Shown here: positions 18,198 through 26,642 of the stretch, one piece after another
Position numbering within the stretch: position 1 is the stretch's first letter
Layout: every line of letters starts with the position of its first letter
NCBI GenBank assembly: GCA_963762545.1
Contig: CAVXLC010000002.1
Location: forward strand, 744,001-808,000
Direction: 5' to 3'
DNA: 64,000 nucleotides
Source of the DNA: JABFSM01 sp963762545
GTDB lineage: Bacteria; Gemmatimonadota; Gemmatimonadetes; Gemmatimonadales; GWC2-71-9
Position numbers and translations under genes: made by a program
The notes under the pieces: model-generated
The model's input: the letters and a program-made list of their open reading frames with translations, nothing else
The model's database searches: none
Told to the model about the DNA's origin: nothing

Positions 18198-19627
18198 CTG
18201 CGCGCGAGGAGCAGCCGGGGCTCGCTCATTTCCAGCATCGCCTCGTCCACGCCTTCCCGTCCGAATCCCGAGGACTTGACGCCGCCGTAGGGCAGGTGGT
18301 CCAGCCGAAGCGTCGGGATGTCGTTCACGACCAGGCCGCCCACCTCGAGATGGCGGAACGCCTCGCGGATCCGGCGGGCGTCGTGGGTGAAGACACCGGC
18401 CTGGAGCCCGTACGGCGAATCGTTGGCGAGGCGGATTCCTTCGCGCCAGGTCCGGTACGGGGCCACCACGAGGACCGGTCCGAACACCTCCTCACCGCTC
18501 ACCTTCATCTCCCGGCTCACGTTGGTGAGGATGGTCGGTCCGAGCACCATGCCCCGGCGAGCTCCGCGCAGCACCGCGTTGGCGCCACCGGACACGGCCT
18601 CATCCACCCAGGCCTGGACCCGGGTGACGGCGCCGGCGTCGATCAACGGACCGATCACCGTCTCGGGCCGGGTCGGGTTGCCGCGGGGCAGCCGCCGGGT
18701 GGCGGCGATCACCCGGCGGAGGAGCCGCCGGTAGAGCGGGGCGTGCACGTAGAGCCGCTGGACCTTGATGCACACCTGGCCGGCGTAGGCAAAGGCGCCC
18801 CAGGCGATTCGTGCCGCGATCGCGTCCAGGTCGCCGGCGTCGGAGTGGACCAGCACCGCCGCGTTGCCGCCCAGCTCGAGCACGACGCGCTTTCGTCCCG
18901 CCACGGCCTTGAGATGCCAGCCCACGCCGGCGCTCCCGGTGAAGCTCAGCATGGCGAACGCGGGATCGGTGGCCAGCCGTTCGGCGATCGGCACCGGTAG
19001 ATGCAGGACCTGCAGGGCGCCGGCGGGCAGTCCGGCCCGGGTCATCAGCTCCGCCAAGCGGAACGCGGCCAGGGGCGCCTGGGGCGGCGGCTTCAGGACC
19101 ACGGCGTTTCCCGCGGCGATGGCCGGCGCGACCTTGTGGGCCACCAGGTTGAGCGGAAAGTTGAACGGCGATATCGCCGAGATGACGCCCAGCGGGAACC
19201 GCTCGACCAGGGCGGTCATCCCCTCGCCCCGCGGGTCGGCATCGGCCGGGAGGGCCGACAGGCCGAACCGGCGCGCGCCTTCGGCGGCCTGGCGGAAGAC
19301 GATGACGGCGCGGTCTACTTCCGCCGCGGAAGTCGTCAGGGGCTTGCCGGCATCCCGGCAGATGAGCCGGGCCAGCGCCGCGCGCTCGTCGAGCAGGAGA
19401 CGGGCGGTTTCCTCGAGAATCGCCGCCCGGCGGTGCCGGGCCATGGCGGCGACGGCCAGCTGGGCCGCCCGGGCCCCCGCGATGGCCCGGTCGAGGTCCC
19501 GGGCGTCTCCCGCCACCACCCGGGCCAGGACGCGGCCGTCGAACGGTGCCGTCACCGGCTCGGCGGGGCGCCGCCGCCGGGGCAGCCAGCCGCCGTTCAC
19601 GTAGGGGGTCACGATTCGGACCGGCAT
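18194..19627 (-). CDS. Aldehyde dehydrogenase family protein
   Basis: NAD(P)-dependent aldehyde dehydrogenase of 477 residues. Landmarks are SPFNFPLNLVAHKVAPAI, the SFTGSAGVG cofactor turn, general-base Glu in LELGGNAAVLV, nucleophilic Cys in AGQVCIKVQRLYVH, and EEVFGPVLVVAPY. The VQRLYVH context and LPYGGVKSSGFGREG place it in the group with lactaldehyde/glycolaldehyde and non-phosphorylating glyceraldehyde-3-phosphate dehydrogenases; the exact aldehyde is not decidable. It converges on the DUF3179 gene with a 4-bp overlap and is divergent from the kinase at 19679. Confidence 0.85.
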   Translation of the reverse strand: MPVRIVTPYVNGGWLPRRRRPAEPVTAPFDGRVLARVVAGDARDLDRAIAGARAAQLAVAAMARHRRAAILEETARLLLDERAALARLICRDAGKPLTTSAAEVDRAVIVFRQAAEGARRFGLSALPADADPRGEGMTALVERFPLGVISAISPFNFPLNLVAHKVAPAIAAGNAVVLKPPPQAPLAAFRLAELMTRAGLPAGALQVLHLPVPIAERLATDPAFAMLSFTGSAGVGWHLKAVAGRKRVVLELGGNAAVLVHSDAGDLDAIAARIAWGAFAYAGQVCIKVQRLYVHAPLYRRLLRRVIAATRRLPRGNPTRPETVIGPLIDAGAVTRVQAWVDEAVSGGANAVLRGARRGMVLGPTILTNVSREMKVSGEEVFGPVLVVAPYRTWREGIRLANDSPYGLQAGVFTHDARRIREAFRHLEVGGLVVNDIPTLRLDHLPYGGVKSSGFGREGVDEAMLEMSEPRLLLARS

Positions 19628-19678
19628 CGGGTCTCCTGTCTCGGGAGGTTAAACTTACAGTCCATCCATGATCCAACC

Positions 19679-21199
19679 ATGACGGACGTCCCGAGCGGCG
19701 GATCCGCCCTCTCGCTGGTGGCGCAGATCGCCCGGATCCTGAACAGCGGACTGGCGCCGGACGAGACGCTCCGGCTGGCCGCCGCCGCCATCCAGCGCGG
19801 CATCGGTTCCGGGCCGGTGATCGTGTGGCGCCGGGAAGCCAACGCCTCGACCTTCGCGGGGATCTCGCCGAATACCGGCGACCACGCGGCGGCATCGCTC
19901 GACGACCTGCCGGCCCCCGGGTCCGCGGTGCGCCGGTTCCCGCTGGTGCACGGCGGCGCCCGGCTCGGCGTGCTCCAGATCGACTTCGCCAGGCCGGACC
20001 CCCACCCCGACGCCGGCCTCATCCAGATTCTCTCCGATCTGCTGGCCCCGTTTCTCGACGCGATGACGCTGTCGGAGGACCTGGCCCTGGAAGTCGCCAG
20101 CCGCTCCCGGGAAATCGAGGAGCAGCGGCGCTTCACCGGCCTGGTGATCGACAGCCTGCCGGTGGGTATCTACGTGGTCGACCGTGACTACCGCATCAAG
20201 GTCTGGAACCGCAAGCGGGAAACCGGCACCCAGGGCCTGCGCCGCGCCGACGTGGTGGGCCGGCCGATCTTCGAGGTGCTGACCCGACAGCCCGCCGCGC
20301 AGCTCCGGGCCGAGTTCGACCGGGTGTTTCGCGCGGGGGAGATCCAGCAGATGGACCTCGAGGTCGAGGCCGGCCGGGAGACCCGCTATTACCGCATCAG
20401 CCGGATCCCCATGCGCCTCGACGGCGACGCGATCACCCACGTCATCACGATCGGCGAGGACGTGACCGAGTCGCGCGAGGTCCAGCTCCGCATTCTCCAG
20501 AGCGAGAAGCTGGCCGCGGTGGGCCAGCTGGCCGCCGGCGTCATGCACGAGATCAACAATCCGCTGGCGACCATCGGGGCCTGCGTGGTGGCGATCGAGG
20601 CGCGCCTGGGAGACGGGGTCGACGGCACGGTGCGCGAGTACCTGGAGATCATCGACAAGGAAGTGCTCCGCTGCACTCATATCGTGGACGGGCTGCTCGA
20701 CTTCAGCCGCCCCCGCGACGCGGGGCCCACGCTGCCGGCATCGGTCAACTCCCTCCTGGAACAGACGCTGTTCCTGCTCAAGCACCACCAGCGGTTCAAG
20801 CGCATCACGGTCACCCGCGAGCTGGAGGACCATCTGCCCCCGGTCCTGGTGAACGACGAGCAGATGATCCAGGTGTTCATGGCGCTGATGCTGAACGGTG
20901 TCGACGCGATGGACGACGGTGGTGTGCTCACGGTGCGCACCATGCGCAACCCGGAGCGGAACGACGAAGTAAAGGTCGAGGTGTCCGACAGCGGCCACGG
21001 CATCTCGGCGGTCGACCTGCCCAAGATCTTCGAGCCGTTCTACACCACCAAGCCGCCCGGGCGGGGCACCGGGCTCGGCCTCTCGATCTGCTATGGCATC
21101 CTGGAGCAGCACCGGGGCCGGATCGAGGTGAGCTCCGAGCCCGGGCTCGGCAGTACCTTCCGGGTGTTCCTTCCCATCGCGACCGGGGGCCAGGCGTGA
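19679..21199 (+). CDS. Sensor histidine kinase with GAF-like and PAS domains
   Basis: Cytoplasmic kinase, 506 residues, no membrane segments. The N-terminal 1-130 region resembles a GAF sensor, followed by a PAS domain near 160-275 (FTGLVIDSLPVGIYVVDRDYRI), the phospho-acceptor His in GVMHEINNPLATIGA near 290, and an HATPase with N box (ALMLNGVDAMDD), DSGHGIS, and GTGLGLSICYGI. The HEINNPL form is the NtrB/ZraS-like group. The GTG of the response regulator overlaps its stop, so this kinase is coupled to the regulator, which is also followed by a second kinase. Confidence 0.92.
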   Translation: MTDVPSGGSALSLVAQIARILNSGLAPDETLRLAAAAIQRGIGSGPVIVWRREANASTFAGISPNTGDHAAASLDDLPAPGSAVRRFPLVHGGARLGVLQIDFARPDPHPDAGLIQILSDLLAPFLDAMTLSEDLALEVASRSREIEEQRRFTGLVIDSLPVGIYVVDRDYRIKVWNRKRETGTQGLRRADVVGRPIFEVLTRQPAAQLRAEFDRVFRAGEIQQMDLEVEAGRETRYYRISRIPMRLDGDAITHVITIGEDVTESREVQLRILQSEKLAAVGQLAAGVMHEINNPLATIGACVVAIEARLGDGVDGTVREYLEIIDKEVLRCTHIVDGLLDFSRPRDAGPTLPASVNSLLEQTLFLLKHHQRFKRITVTRELEDHLPPVLVNDEQMIQVFMALMLNGVDAMDDGGVLTVRTMRNPERNDEVKVEVSDSGHGISAVDLPKIFEPFYTTKPPGRGTGLGLSICYGILEQHRGRIEVSSEPGLGSTFRVFLPIATGGQA

Positions 21200-21864
21200 A
21201 GATTCTCGTCGTCGAGGACGACCGGGTCGTCGGCCAGTACATCAAGCGCGGTCTGGAGGAGGCGCAGTACCACGCCGACCTGGTGGATGACGGCCTCGAG
21301 GCGCTGCGCCTGATCTCGGGCGGCCTGTACGACCTGGTGGTGCTGGACCTCCGGCTGCCCGGCATGACCGGCCTCGAGGTGCTTCGCACCCTACGGGACC
21401 GCGGTATCACCACGCCGATCCTGGTGCTCACCGCGCAGGACGCGGTGGGCCACAAGGTGGAGGCGCTCCGGGCCGGCGCCGACGACTACGTCACCAAGCC
21501 GTTCGCGTTCGAGGAGGTGCTGGCCCGGGTCGAGGCGCTGTCCCGGCGGCCCAAGCAGCTCTCCTCCGCCAAACTCTCGGTCGGTGGCCTGGAGCTGGAC
21601 CTGGGCAGCCGGGACGTGCGGCGGGGCGACCGGGTCATCGAGCTGACGCCCAAGGAGTACGCGGTGCTGGAATACCTCATGCGCCACCCCGGGCGGGTCA
21701 TGTCCCGGACCCTGATCACGGAGTACGCCTGGGACTATCACTTCGATCCCGGCACCAACATCGTGGACGTCGTGATCAACCGGCTCCGCAAGAAGGTGGA
21801 TGTCGGAACCGAAAGGAAGCTCCTGCACACCGTGCGCGGCGTCGGGTACGTGATCCGGGCCTGA
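21196..21864 (+). CDS. OmpR/PhoB-family response regulator
   Basis: A 222-residue two-domain transcription factor. The receiver has the acidic pair in VVEDD, the phospho-acceptor Asp in LDLRLPG near residue 51, Thr in LTAQD and Lys in VTKPF. The winged helix spans about 125-220 (LTPKEYAVLEYLMRHPGRV, NIVDVVINRLRKKVD, VRGVGYVIRA). GTG start overlapping the previous stop. It is sandwiched between two kinases. Proteins of this family bind direct repeats with 11-bp phasing, and one such repeat lies at 23341. Confidence 0.94.
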   Translation: MKILVVEDDRVVGQYIKRGLEEAQYHADLVDDGLEALRLISGGLYDLVVLDLRLPGMTGLEVLRTLRDRGITTPILVLTAQDAVGHKVEALRAGADDYVTKPFAFEEVLARVEALSRRPKQLSSAKLSVGGLELDLGSRDVRRGDRVIELTPKEYAVLEYLMRHPGRVMSRTLITEYAWDYHFDPGTNIVDVVINRLRKKVDVGTERKLLHTVRGVGYVIRA

Positions 21865-21865
21865 C

Positions 21866-23335
21866 GTGCGCTCGATCCGCTGGCGCCTCACCCTGGCCTA
21901 CGGGCTCGCGCTGGTGGCCACCATCGTCGCGTTCGGCGCGACGCTCTATATCACCCGCAAGCAAACCAGTCTCAAGGACTTCGATCAGGCGCTCCAGCAG
22001 CGGCTGGAGCGCGAGGCCGAGCTGTCCGCCGGCTACCTCACCAGCGCGCACCAGGTGATGGGACGCATCGTCACCATCGACCCCGCCCCGACGCTGGAGC
22101 CCACGATCGCACCCTATTTCGAGGCCATCGGCGACTATCTGCTCCTGGCCGATGCCGGCGGCCGGGTGCTGTACTTCTCCCCGTCCGCCACGGCCCTCCC
22201 GTTCGCGTCGCTGGAGCAGCTGCGGGCGCTGTTGCACCCCCCGCCGGCGAAACCGGTCAGCGGCATCTACACCTTCGACCCCGCGATCGGCCCGGTGCGC
22301 TATCTCGCGTATCCCATCGCCGGCGCCGGCCCCGAGGTCGCCGCGGTCCTGGTGGCGGCGCCGAGCACCACGACGCTGGTCGAGGCCAACGAGCTCCTCT
22401 CCAGCATGCTGCTGATCGCCCCGCTCATCCTGGTGGCCGCGCTGCTGGTCGGCTACTGGGTGGCGGGGCGCAGCCTCAAGCCGCTGGGCGCCATGGTGAA
22501 CGAGCTGGAAGCGATCACCGACAGCCGGAGCCTGCACCGGCGGCTGGCGGTGGAGCGCACCGGCGACGAAGTGGCCCGCCTGGGGAACGCGGTCAATCAC
22601 ATGTTCGACCGCCTGGAGCGCAGCTTCGCGGCGCTGCACCGGTTCACCGCGGAGGCGAGCCACGAGCTCAAGACGCCGCTGATGGTGCTGCGGGCCGGCG
22701 TGGAGCGCGCGCTCCGCAACCCGGCCACGCCGCCGGAGAGCCTCCAGGCCCTCGACGAGTCGCTCATGCACATCGGGCGGATGGCCGAGCTGGTGGACAG
22801 CCTGCTCACCCTGGCGCGTGCCGACGAGGGACAGATTCCCCTGGCGGTGGAGCCATGCGACCTCCGCGATCTGGTGGCGGAGGCGGCGGAGACGGCGAAC
22901 ATCCTGGCCGAAGAAGCCGCGCTCACCGTCACGACCTCGATGCCGGCGGTCCCGGTGATGCTGGGGGTGGACCGCAACCGGATCCGTCAGCTGCTGCTCA
23001 ACCTGGTCACCAACGCGGTCAAGTACACGCCCGCGGGCGGGACGGTCTCGCTGGGCCTCTCCGATCAGGGCGACGCCGTGACCCTGACGGTGGGCGACAC
23101 CGGGATCGGTATTGCGGCGGGTGACCTGCCGCATATATTCGACCGCTTCTGGCGGGCGGACCCGGCGCGGTCCCGCGAGGGTGAGAGCCCCGGGACCGGA
23201 CTGGGACTCGCGATCACCAAGTGGGTCGCGGAGGCGCACGGCGGCAGCATTTCGGTCCAGAGTCGGCCGGGGCGGGGCACGTTGTTCACAGTGGGCTTGC
23301 CGCGGAGCGAACCGCCCCAGCGTTCCATCAGCTAA
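21866..23335 (+). CDS. Membrane sensor histidine kinase (HAMP, HisKA)
   Basis: A 489-residue kinase. Membrane span 1 is at about residues 9-28, an extracytoplasmic sensor loop of about 140 residues follows, span 2 lies near 180-200 (MLLIAPLILVAALLVGYWVAG), then HAMP, the phospho-acceptor His in FTAEASHELKTPLMVL, and an HATPase domain with NLVTNAVKYTP, DTGIGI and GTGLGLAI. GTG start one base after the regulator stop. It is the canonical partner of the OmpR-type regulator; the cytoplasmic PAS kinase upstream may be a second input. Confidence 0.93.
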   Translation: MRSIRWRLTLAYGLALVATIVAFGATLYITRKQTSLKDFDQALQQRLEREAELSAGYLTSAHQVMGRIVTIDPAPTLEPTIAPYFEAIGDYLLLADAGGRVLYFSPSATALPFASLEQLRALLHPPPAKPVSGIYTFDPAIGPVRYLAYPIAGAGPEVAAVLVAAPSTTTLVEANELLSSMLLIAPLILVAALLVGYWVAGRSLKPLGAMVNELEAITDSRSLHRRLAVERTGDEVARLGNAVNHMFDRLERSFAALHRFTAEASHELKTPLMVLRAGVERALRNPATPPESLQALDESLMHIGRMAELVDSLLTLARADEGQIPLAVEPCDLRDLVAEAAETANILAEEAALTVTTSMPAVPVMLGVDRNRIRQLLLNLVTNAVKYTPAGGTVSLGLSDQGDAVTLTVGDTGIGIAAGDLPHIFDRFWRADPARSREGESPGTGLGLAITKWVAEAHGGSISVQSRPGRGTLFTVGLPRSEPPQRSIS

Positions 23336-23340
23336 TCGTC

Positions 23341-23358
23341 TTGTCATTGATTTGTCAT
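23341..23358 (+). promoter_or_regulatory. Pho-box-like direct repeat upstream of tonB
   Basis: TTGTCAT (23341-23347) and TTGTCAT (23352-23358) are identical heptamers 4 bp apart, phased by 11 bp. This is the spacing and nearly the sequence of the PhoB box (CTGTCAT repeats). It lies between the second kinase and tonB, in a gap of 96 bp, suggesting control of the TonB cluster by the adjacent OmpR/PhoB-type regulator or by a true PhoB. Confidence 0.5.
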
Positions 23359-23431
23359 GTCGCGGTCAGGGGAGCGCCACCCTGCCGTGGTTCCTTTCCT
23401 CCGGCAGGGTTTCCTCCCGTGGAGGCAACGC

Positions 23432-24130
23432 ATGTTCGAGAATTTGATCGAATCGAAGCCCAAGAAGGTCCGGACCTTCAAGCAATCAGCGCTGTCGCTG
23501 GTGCTGCACCTCACGATCGGCTATGCCGCCATCAAGGCGACGGCCGGCGCGGCGGAGGAGCTCCACAAGGTGCTGCAGGACACGACGGCGTTCGTGCTGA
23601 AGGCGCCCGAGCCGCCGCCGCCGCCGCCGGAGCAGCCGCCGCCGGATGCGGTGGTCACCGCCAATCCGCCGCCGCTCGGGTTCCAGACCGTGATGCCGCC
23701 GACGGAAATCCCCAGGGACATTCCCCCGGTCAACCTGAACGAGAAGTTCAACGCCGCCGACTTCAGCGGCAAGGGCGTCGAGGGCGGTGTCGCCGCGGGC
23801 GTGGCGGGCGGGACCGGCCCGGTCACCGGCGAGACCTTCCTCCAGACCGAGGTGGACGATCCGGTTCAGCAGATCAATATTCCGCACCCTCGATACCCCC
23901 CGGTCCTGCAGCAGGCTGGCGTGTCCGGTTACGTGGACGCCACGTACGTGGTCGACACGCTGGGGCACGCGGAGCCCGCGTCGTGGAAGGTGCAGAAGAG
24001 CTCGAACCAGCAGTTCGAGGCGCCGGCCCGCGAGGCCATCATGAAGGGCGTCTTCAAGCCGGCCCGGATCAAGGGCGCGGCGGTGCGCCAGCTGGTGCAG
24101 CAGAAGATCTCGTTCAACATCGGTCAGTGA
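23432..24130 (+). CDS. tonB: TonB-family energy transducer
   Basis: A 232-residue protein starting at ATG 23432 after a GGAGG ribosome binding site. One membrane span near residues 20-38 anchors it, followed by a proline-rich stretch (EPPPPPPEQPPP near 60-75), a glycine-rich linker (GVEGGVAAGVAGG), and a C-terminal TonB-like beta domain (RYPPVLQQAGVSGYVDATYVVD ... FKPARIKG). It transmits proton-motive force to outer-membrane receptors. It opens a cluster with ExbB and two ExbD genes. Confidence 0.9.
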   Translation: MFENLIESKPKKVRTFKQSALSLVLHLTIGYAAIKATAGAAEELHKVLQDTTAFVLKAPEPPPPPPEQPPPDAVVTANPPPLGFQTVMPPTEIPRDIPPVNLNEKFNAADFSGKGVEGGVAAGVAGGTGPVTGETFLQTEVDDPVQQINIPHPRYPPVLQQAGVSGYVDATYVVDTLGHAEPASWKVQKSSNQQFEAPAREAIMKGVFKPARIKGAAVRQLVQQKISFNIGQ

Positions 24131-24159
24131 GCATTTCTCACCGTTAAAGGAGCGGTCTC

Positions 24160-24906
24160 ATGGGTGTAGATATTCTGGCTCTATGGCACCACGCACATGC
24201 CTTCGCACGGGGGATCGTGTTCGTCCTGCTCGGCATGTCGTTCTTCTCGCTGACCATCGCGCTGAACAAGCTGTGGCAGATCCACAAGAGCGCCAAGGCG
24301 ACGCGCAAGTTCGCGTCCCAGTTCTCCCGCTCGATCCAGGAAGAGCAGCTCGACCAGGCGATCGCGCTGGCCGAGAAGAACCAGGGCAGCCACGTGGCCC
24401 GGGTGCTGGGCGGCGCGCTCCAGGAAGTGAAGCCCCTCCTGCGGGACCGGGCCACCATCACCGCGGCGGACATCAACTCCGCCGAGCGCGCGGTCGAGCG
24501 GCAGATGCTCATCGTGCTCTCCGAGTTCAAGCGCGGGCTGGGGGTGCTGGCCACGGTCGGCTCGACCTCGCCGTTCGTCGGGCTCCTGGGCACCACGATG
24601 GGTATCGTCACCGCGTTCAACGCGATGACCGCCGGCGGGAATGCGGGCGGTCTGGCGGGCATCGCCGGCGGTATCGCCGAGGCGCTGATCACCACCGCCC
24701 TCGGTCTCATGGTCGCGATTCCGGCCGTGTGGTTCTACAACTACTTCACGACCAAGGTCGAAAACCTGACGGTCGAGATGACCTACACGTCGAAGGAGCT
24801 GATCGACTACCTCATCAAGAGCGTCGGCAGCGAGTTCGGCCGCTCGATCTTCACCAAGGAATTCCAGACCCAGAAGGCGGTGAGCGGCAGTGGGCACATC
24901 AGTTAA
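24160..24906 (+). CDS. exbB: MotA/TolQ/ExbB proton channel protein
   Basis: Inner-membrane proton channel subunit, 248 residues. Span 1 at about residues 14-34, then a cytoplasmic loop, span 2 at about 125-150 (LGVLATVGSTSPFVGLLGTTMG) and span 3 near 170-200 (EALITTALGLMVAIPAVWFY). GSTSPFVGLLGTTMGI and the polar residues of span 3 are signatures of ExbB/TolQ. Preceded by AAAGGAG. The ExbD frame begins 17 bp before its stop, so they are coupled. Confidence 0.94.
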   Translation: MGVDILALWHHAHAFARGIVFVLLGMSFFSLTIALNKLWQIHKSAKATRKFASQFSRSIQEEQLDQAIALAEKNQGSHVARVLGGALQEVKPLLRDRATITAADINSAERAVERQMLIVLSEFKRGLGVLATVGSTSPFVGLLGTTMGIVTAFNAMTAGGNAGGLAGIAGGIAEALITTALGLMVAIPAVWFYNYFTTKVENLTVEMTYTSKELIDYLIKSVGSEFGRSIFTKEFQTQKAVSGSGHIS

Positions 24907-25333
24907 TTCAGCCGGTACCACCGCGATCAAATCGGAACCCAACGTGATTCCGATGATCGACATCATGCTGGTGCTCCTGATCATCTTCATGATCGTGACG
25001 CCGCTGATCGCCAACGGCTTCAAGGCCACGATGCCCCAGGGCATCAATCTGGAAAAGCGGCCTGAGGGAGACGGGGAAATCGTGCTCGGCATCGACGCCG
25101 CCGGCGGCTACTTCATCAACGGCGTGTCGATTCCCGCGGCGGCCCTCGAGGACCAGCTCAAGGCGATGTTTGCGGCCCATACCGAGGACAAGATCCTGTA
25201 CTTCCGGGCCGACAAGGATCTGGACTACGCCAAGATCCAGGAAGCCGTGGAGACCGCCCGCCATGCCGGGGTCCGGGTCATGGCGGCGATCACCGAGGTC
25301 AAGCCGAGCGGCAAGGGTCTCTTCGACCAGTAG
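24890..25333 (+). CDS. exbD: ExbD/TolR biopolymer transport protein (first copy)
   Basis: A 147-residue single-span protein. The EPNVIPMIDIMLVLLIIFMIV segment, beginning near residue 16, contains the essential Asp of ExbD/TolR in the transmembrane helix. The remaining 100 residues form the periplasmic domain (AAGGYFINGVSIPAA, LYFRADKDLDYAKIQ). GTG start at 24890 overlaps the ExbB end. The partner ExbD at 25353 has an almost identical membrane helix but a divergent periplasmic domain. Confidence 0.93.
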   Translation: MGTSVNSAGTTAIKSEPNVIPMIDIMLVLLIIFMIVTPLIANGFKATMPQGINLEKRPEGDGEIVLGIDAAGGYFINGVSIPAAALEDQLKAMFAAHTEDKILYFRADKDLDYAKIQEAVETARHAGVRVMAAITEVKPSGKGLFDQ

Positions 25334-25352
25334 ACCGCAAAGGAGTCGCATC

Positions 25353-25760
25353 ATGGCTGGAGGAGGAGGAGCAGCGCCCGGCAGCGTCAGCGCCGAGCCC
25401 AACGTGATCCCGATGATCGACATCATGCTCGTGCTGCTGATCATCTTCATGATCTCGCAGCCCCTCACGCGCATGGCGATCGACGTGCAGGTCCCGCCGC
25501 CGGTCACCAATCCGACCACGGGGCCTTCGACCCAGATCGTGCTGGAAATCGCGCAGGACGGGACCTATAACATCAACGGCCAGGCGTTTCCCAAGGAGCA
25601 GCTGGCCACCCAGGTGCACGCCATCTTCGACCAGCGGCCGGCCAAGCTGCTGTTCATGAAGCCGGCGCCGAACCGGAAGTATCAGGAAGTGATCGAGGCG
25701 ATGGACGTGGCCCGCGGGGCGGGTGTGCTGGTCATCGGGTTCACCCCGAAGACCGGCTGA
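25353..25760 (+). CDS. exbD: ExbD/TolR biopolymer transport protein (second copy)
   Basis: A 135-residue ExbD paralogue. Its N-terminus is glycine-rich (MAGGGGAAPG), the helix EPNVIPMIDIMLVLLIIFMI again has the catalytic Asp, and the periplasmic half (DGTYNINGQAFPKEQL, ILF-like strands, VARGAGVLVIGF) is distinct from the first copy. AAAGGAG precedes the ATG by a few bases. A strong hairpin terminator follows at 25787. Two ExbD subunits with one ExbB is a recurring arrangement in several Gram-negative phyla. Confidence 0.93.
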   Translation: MAGGGGAAPGSVSAEPNVIPMIDIMLVLLIIFMISQPLTRMAIDVQVPPPVTNPTTGPSTQIVLEIAQDGTYNINGQAFPKEQLATQVHAIFDQRPAKLLFMKPAPNRKYQEVIEAMDVARGAGVLVIGFTPKTG

Positions 25761-25786
25761 TCCGGTCGTGGGGCCGGAGCCAGTCC

Positions 25787-25821
25787 GAACGCGGGAGCCC
25801 GGAGGCTCCCGCGTTCGTTTT
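25787..25821 (+). terminator. Rho-independent terminator after the TonB-ExbB-ExbD-ExbD cluster
   Basis: A perfect 13-bp stem, GAACGCGGGAGCC (25787-25799) with GGCTCCCGCGTTC (25804-25816), and a CGGA loop, is followed by GTTTT. It separates the cluster from the next TonB-like gene. Confidence 0.85.
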
Positions 25822-25849
25822 CGGAATCGCCCGCGGTTACACTAGAATC

Positions 25850-26614
25850 GTGCCCGAGCCGCTCCCGCCACTCCCCCCGCTTCCCGCACCGGAAGCCCGG
25901 CTCCCGCTGCGGAAATCCCGCCGGTCGGGGGGCTGGTTTTCGCTCGTCATCCACCTGATCCTGCTGCTCGTGCTGGTCGAGGCCACCCGCAACAACGTGT
26001 GGTGGAATCCGCCGGACTCCGATACCCGGCAGGACCGGGTCGGCGGCGGAGGCGGGGGGCGACAGGTGGATATGATCGCCCTGCCGGATGCGGCCCGAAC
26101 GCCGGAGCCGGTGAAGGTGGTGCCCCCGCCGCCGCCGGTCCCGGTCCCGGTGGTGACGCCGGTACCGGTGCCGCCGCCGGTGCCCACGCCTCCCATCGAT
26201 ACGATGCCCAAGGCGACCGGCGGCGCCACCACCACCGGGAGCGAAGGCGGCAGCGGGGGCGGCAGCGGAACCGGCAAGGGCCCGGGCTCGGGACCGGGGA
26301 CCGGGCCTGGTACCGGCGGGCCCGGCACGGCGCCGGCGGATTCGACCCGCACCGCCGCTCGAGACCCCGAGCCGCGCCAGCTCATCCTGATCCCGTTCGA
26401 CTATCCACCGAGTATGCGCGGGCGTACGATTCAAGTTACCTTTTTCGTGCTCGCCGACGGCCAGGTGGACCACGTCCTCTTTTCGGAAGACATTCCGGAT
26501 CGGGGCTACGCCAAGCGGCTCGAGACCGTCATGCGTGCCTATCGCTTTCGTCCCGCGCGCTCCGCCGCGGGGCAGCCCGTTCCGGGTCATACCATCGTCA
26601 GCGTCACCTTCTGA
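25850..26614 (+). CDS. TonB-like energy transducer protein (second), proline/glycine-rich
   Basis: A 254-residue protein starting at GTG 25850. An N-terminal PLPPLPPLPAPE stretch precedes one membrane span near 31-48 (FSLVIHLILLLVLVEA). A long low-complexity periplasmic linker follows, Pro-Val repeats then Gly-Ser-Thr repeats. The C-terminal TonB-like beta domain ends the protein (RGRTIQVTFFVLADGQVDHV ... YRFRPARSAAGQPV). It is separate from the first cluster by a terminator and followed 28 bp later by a permease gene. A second TonB may serve a different receptor set. Confidence 0.75.
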   Translation: MPEPLPPLPPLPAPEARLPLRKSRRSGGWFSLVIHLILLLVLVEATRNNVWWNPPDSDTRQDRVGGGGGGRQVDMIALPDAARTPEPVKVVPPPPPVPVPVVTPVPVPPPVPTPPIDTMPKATGGATTTGSEGGSGGGSGTGKGPGSGPGTGPGTGGPGTAPADSTRTAARDPEPRQLILIPFDYPPSMRGRTIQVTFFVLADGQVDHVLFSEDIPDRGYAKRLETVMRAYRFRPARSAAGQPVPGHTIVSVTF

Positions 26615-26642
26615 GTCTCCTCGAGTTCCCGGGGTCCGGCCG

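Noticed and set aside
26100..26330. Tandem DNA repeat array
   Set aside because: The repetition is codon-level low complexity within the proline/glycine-rich linker of a TonB-like protein.
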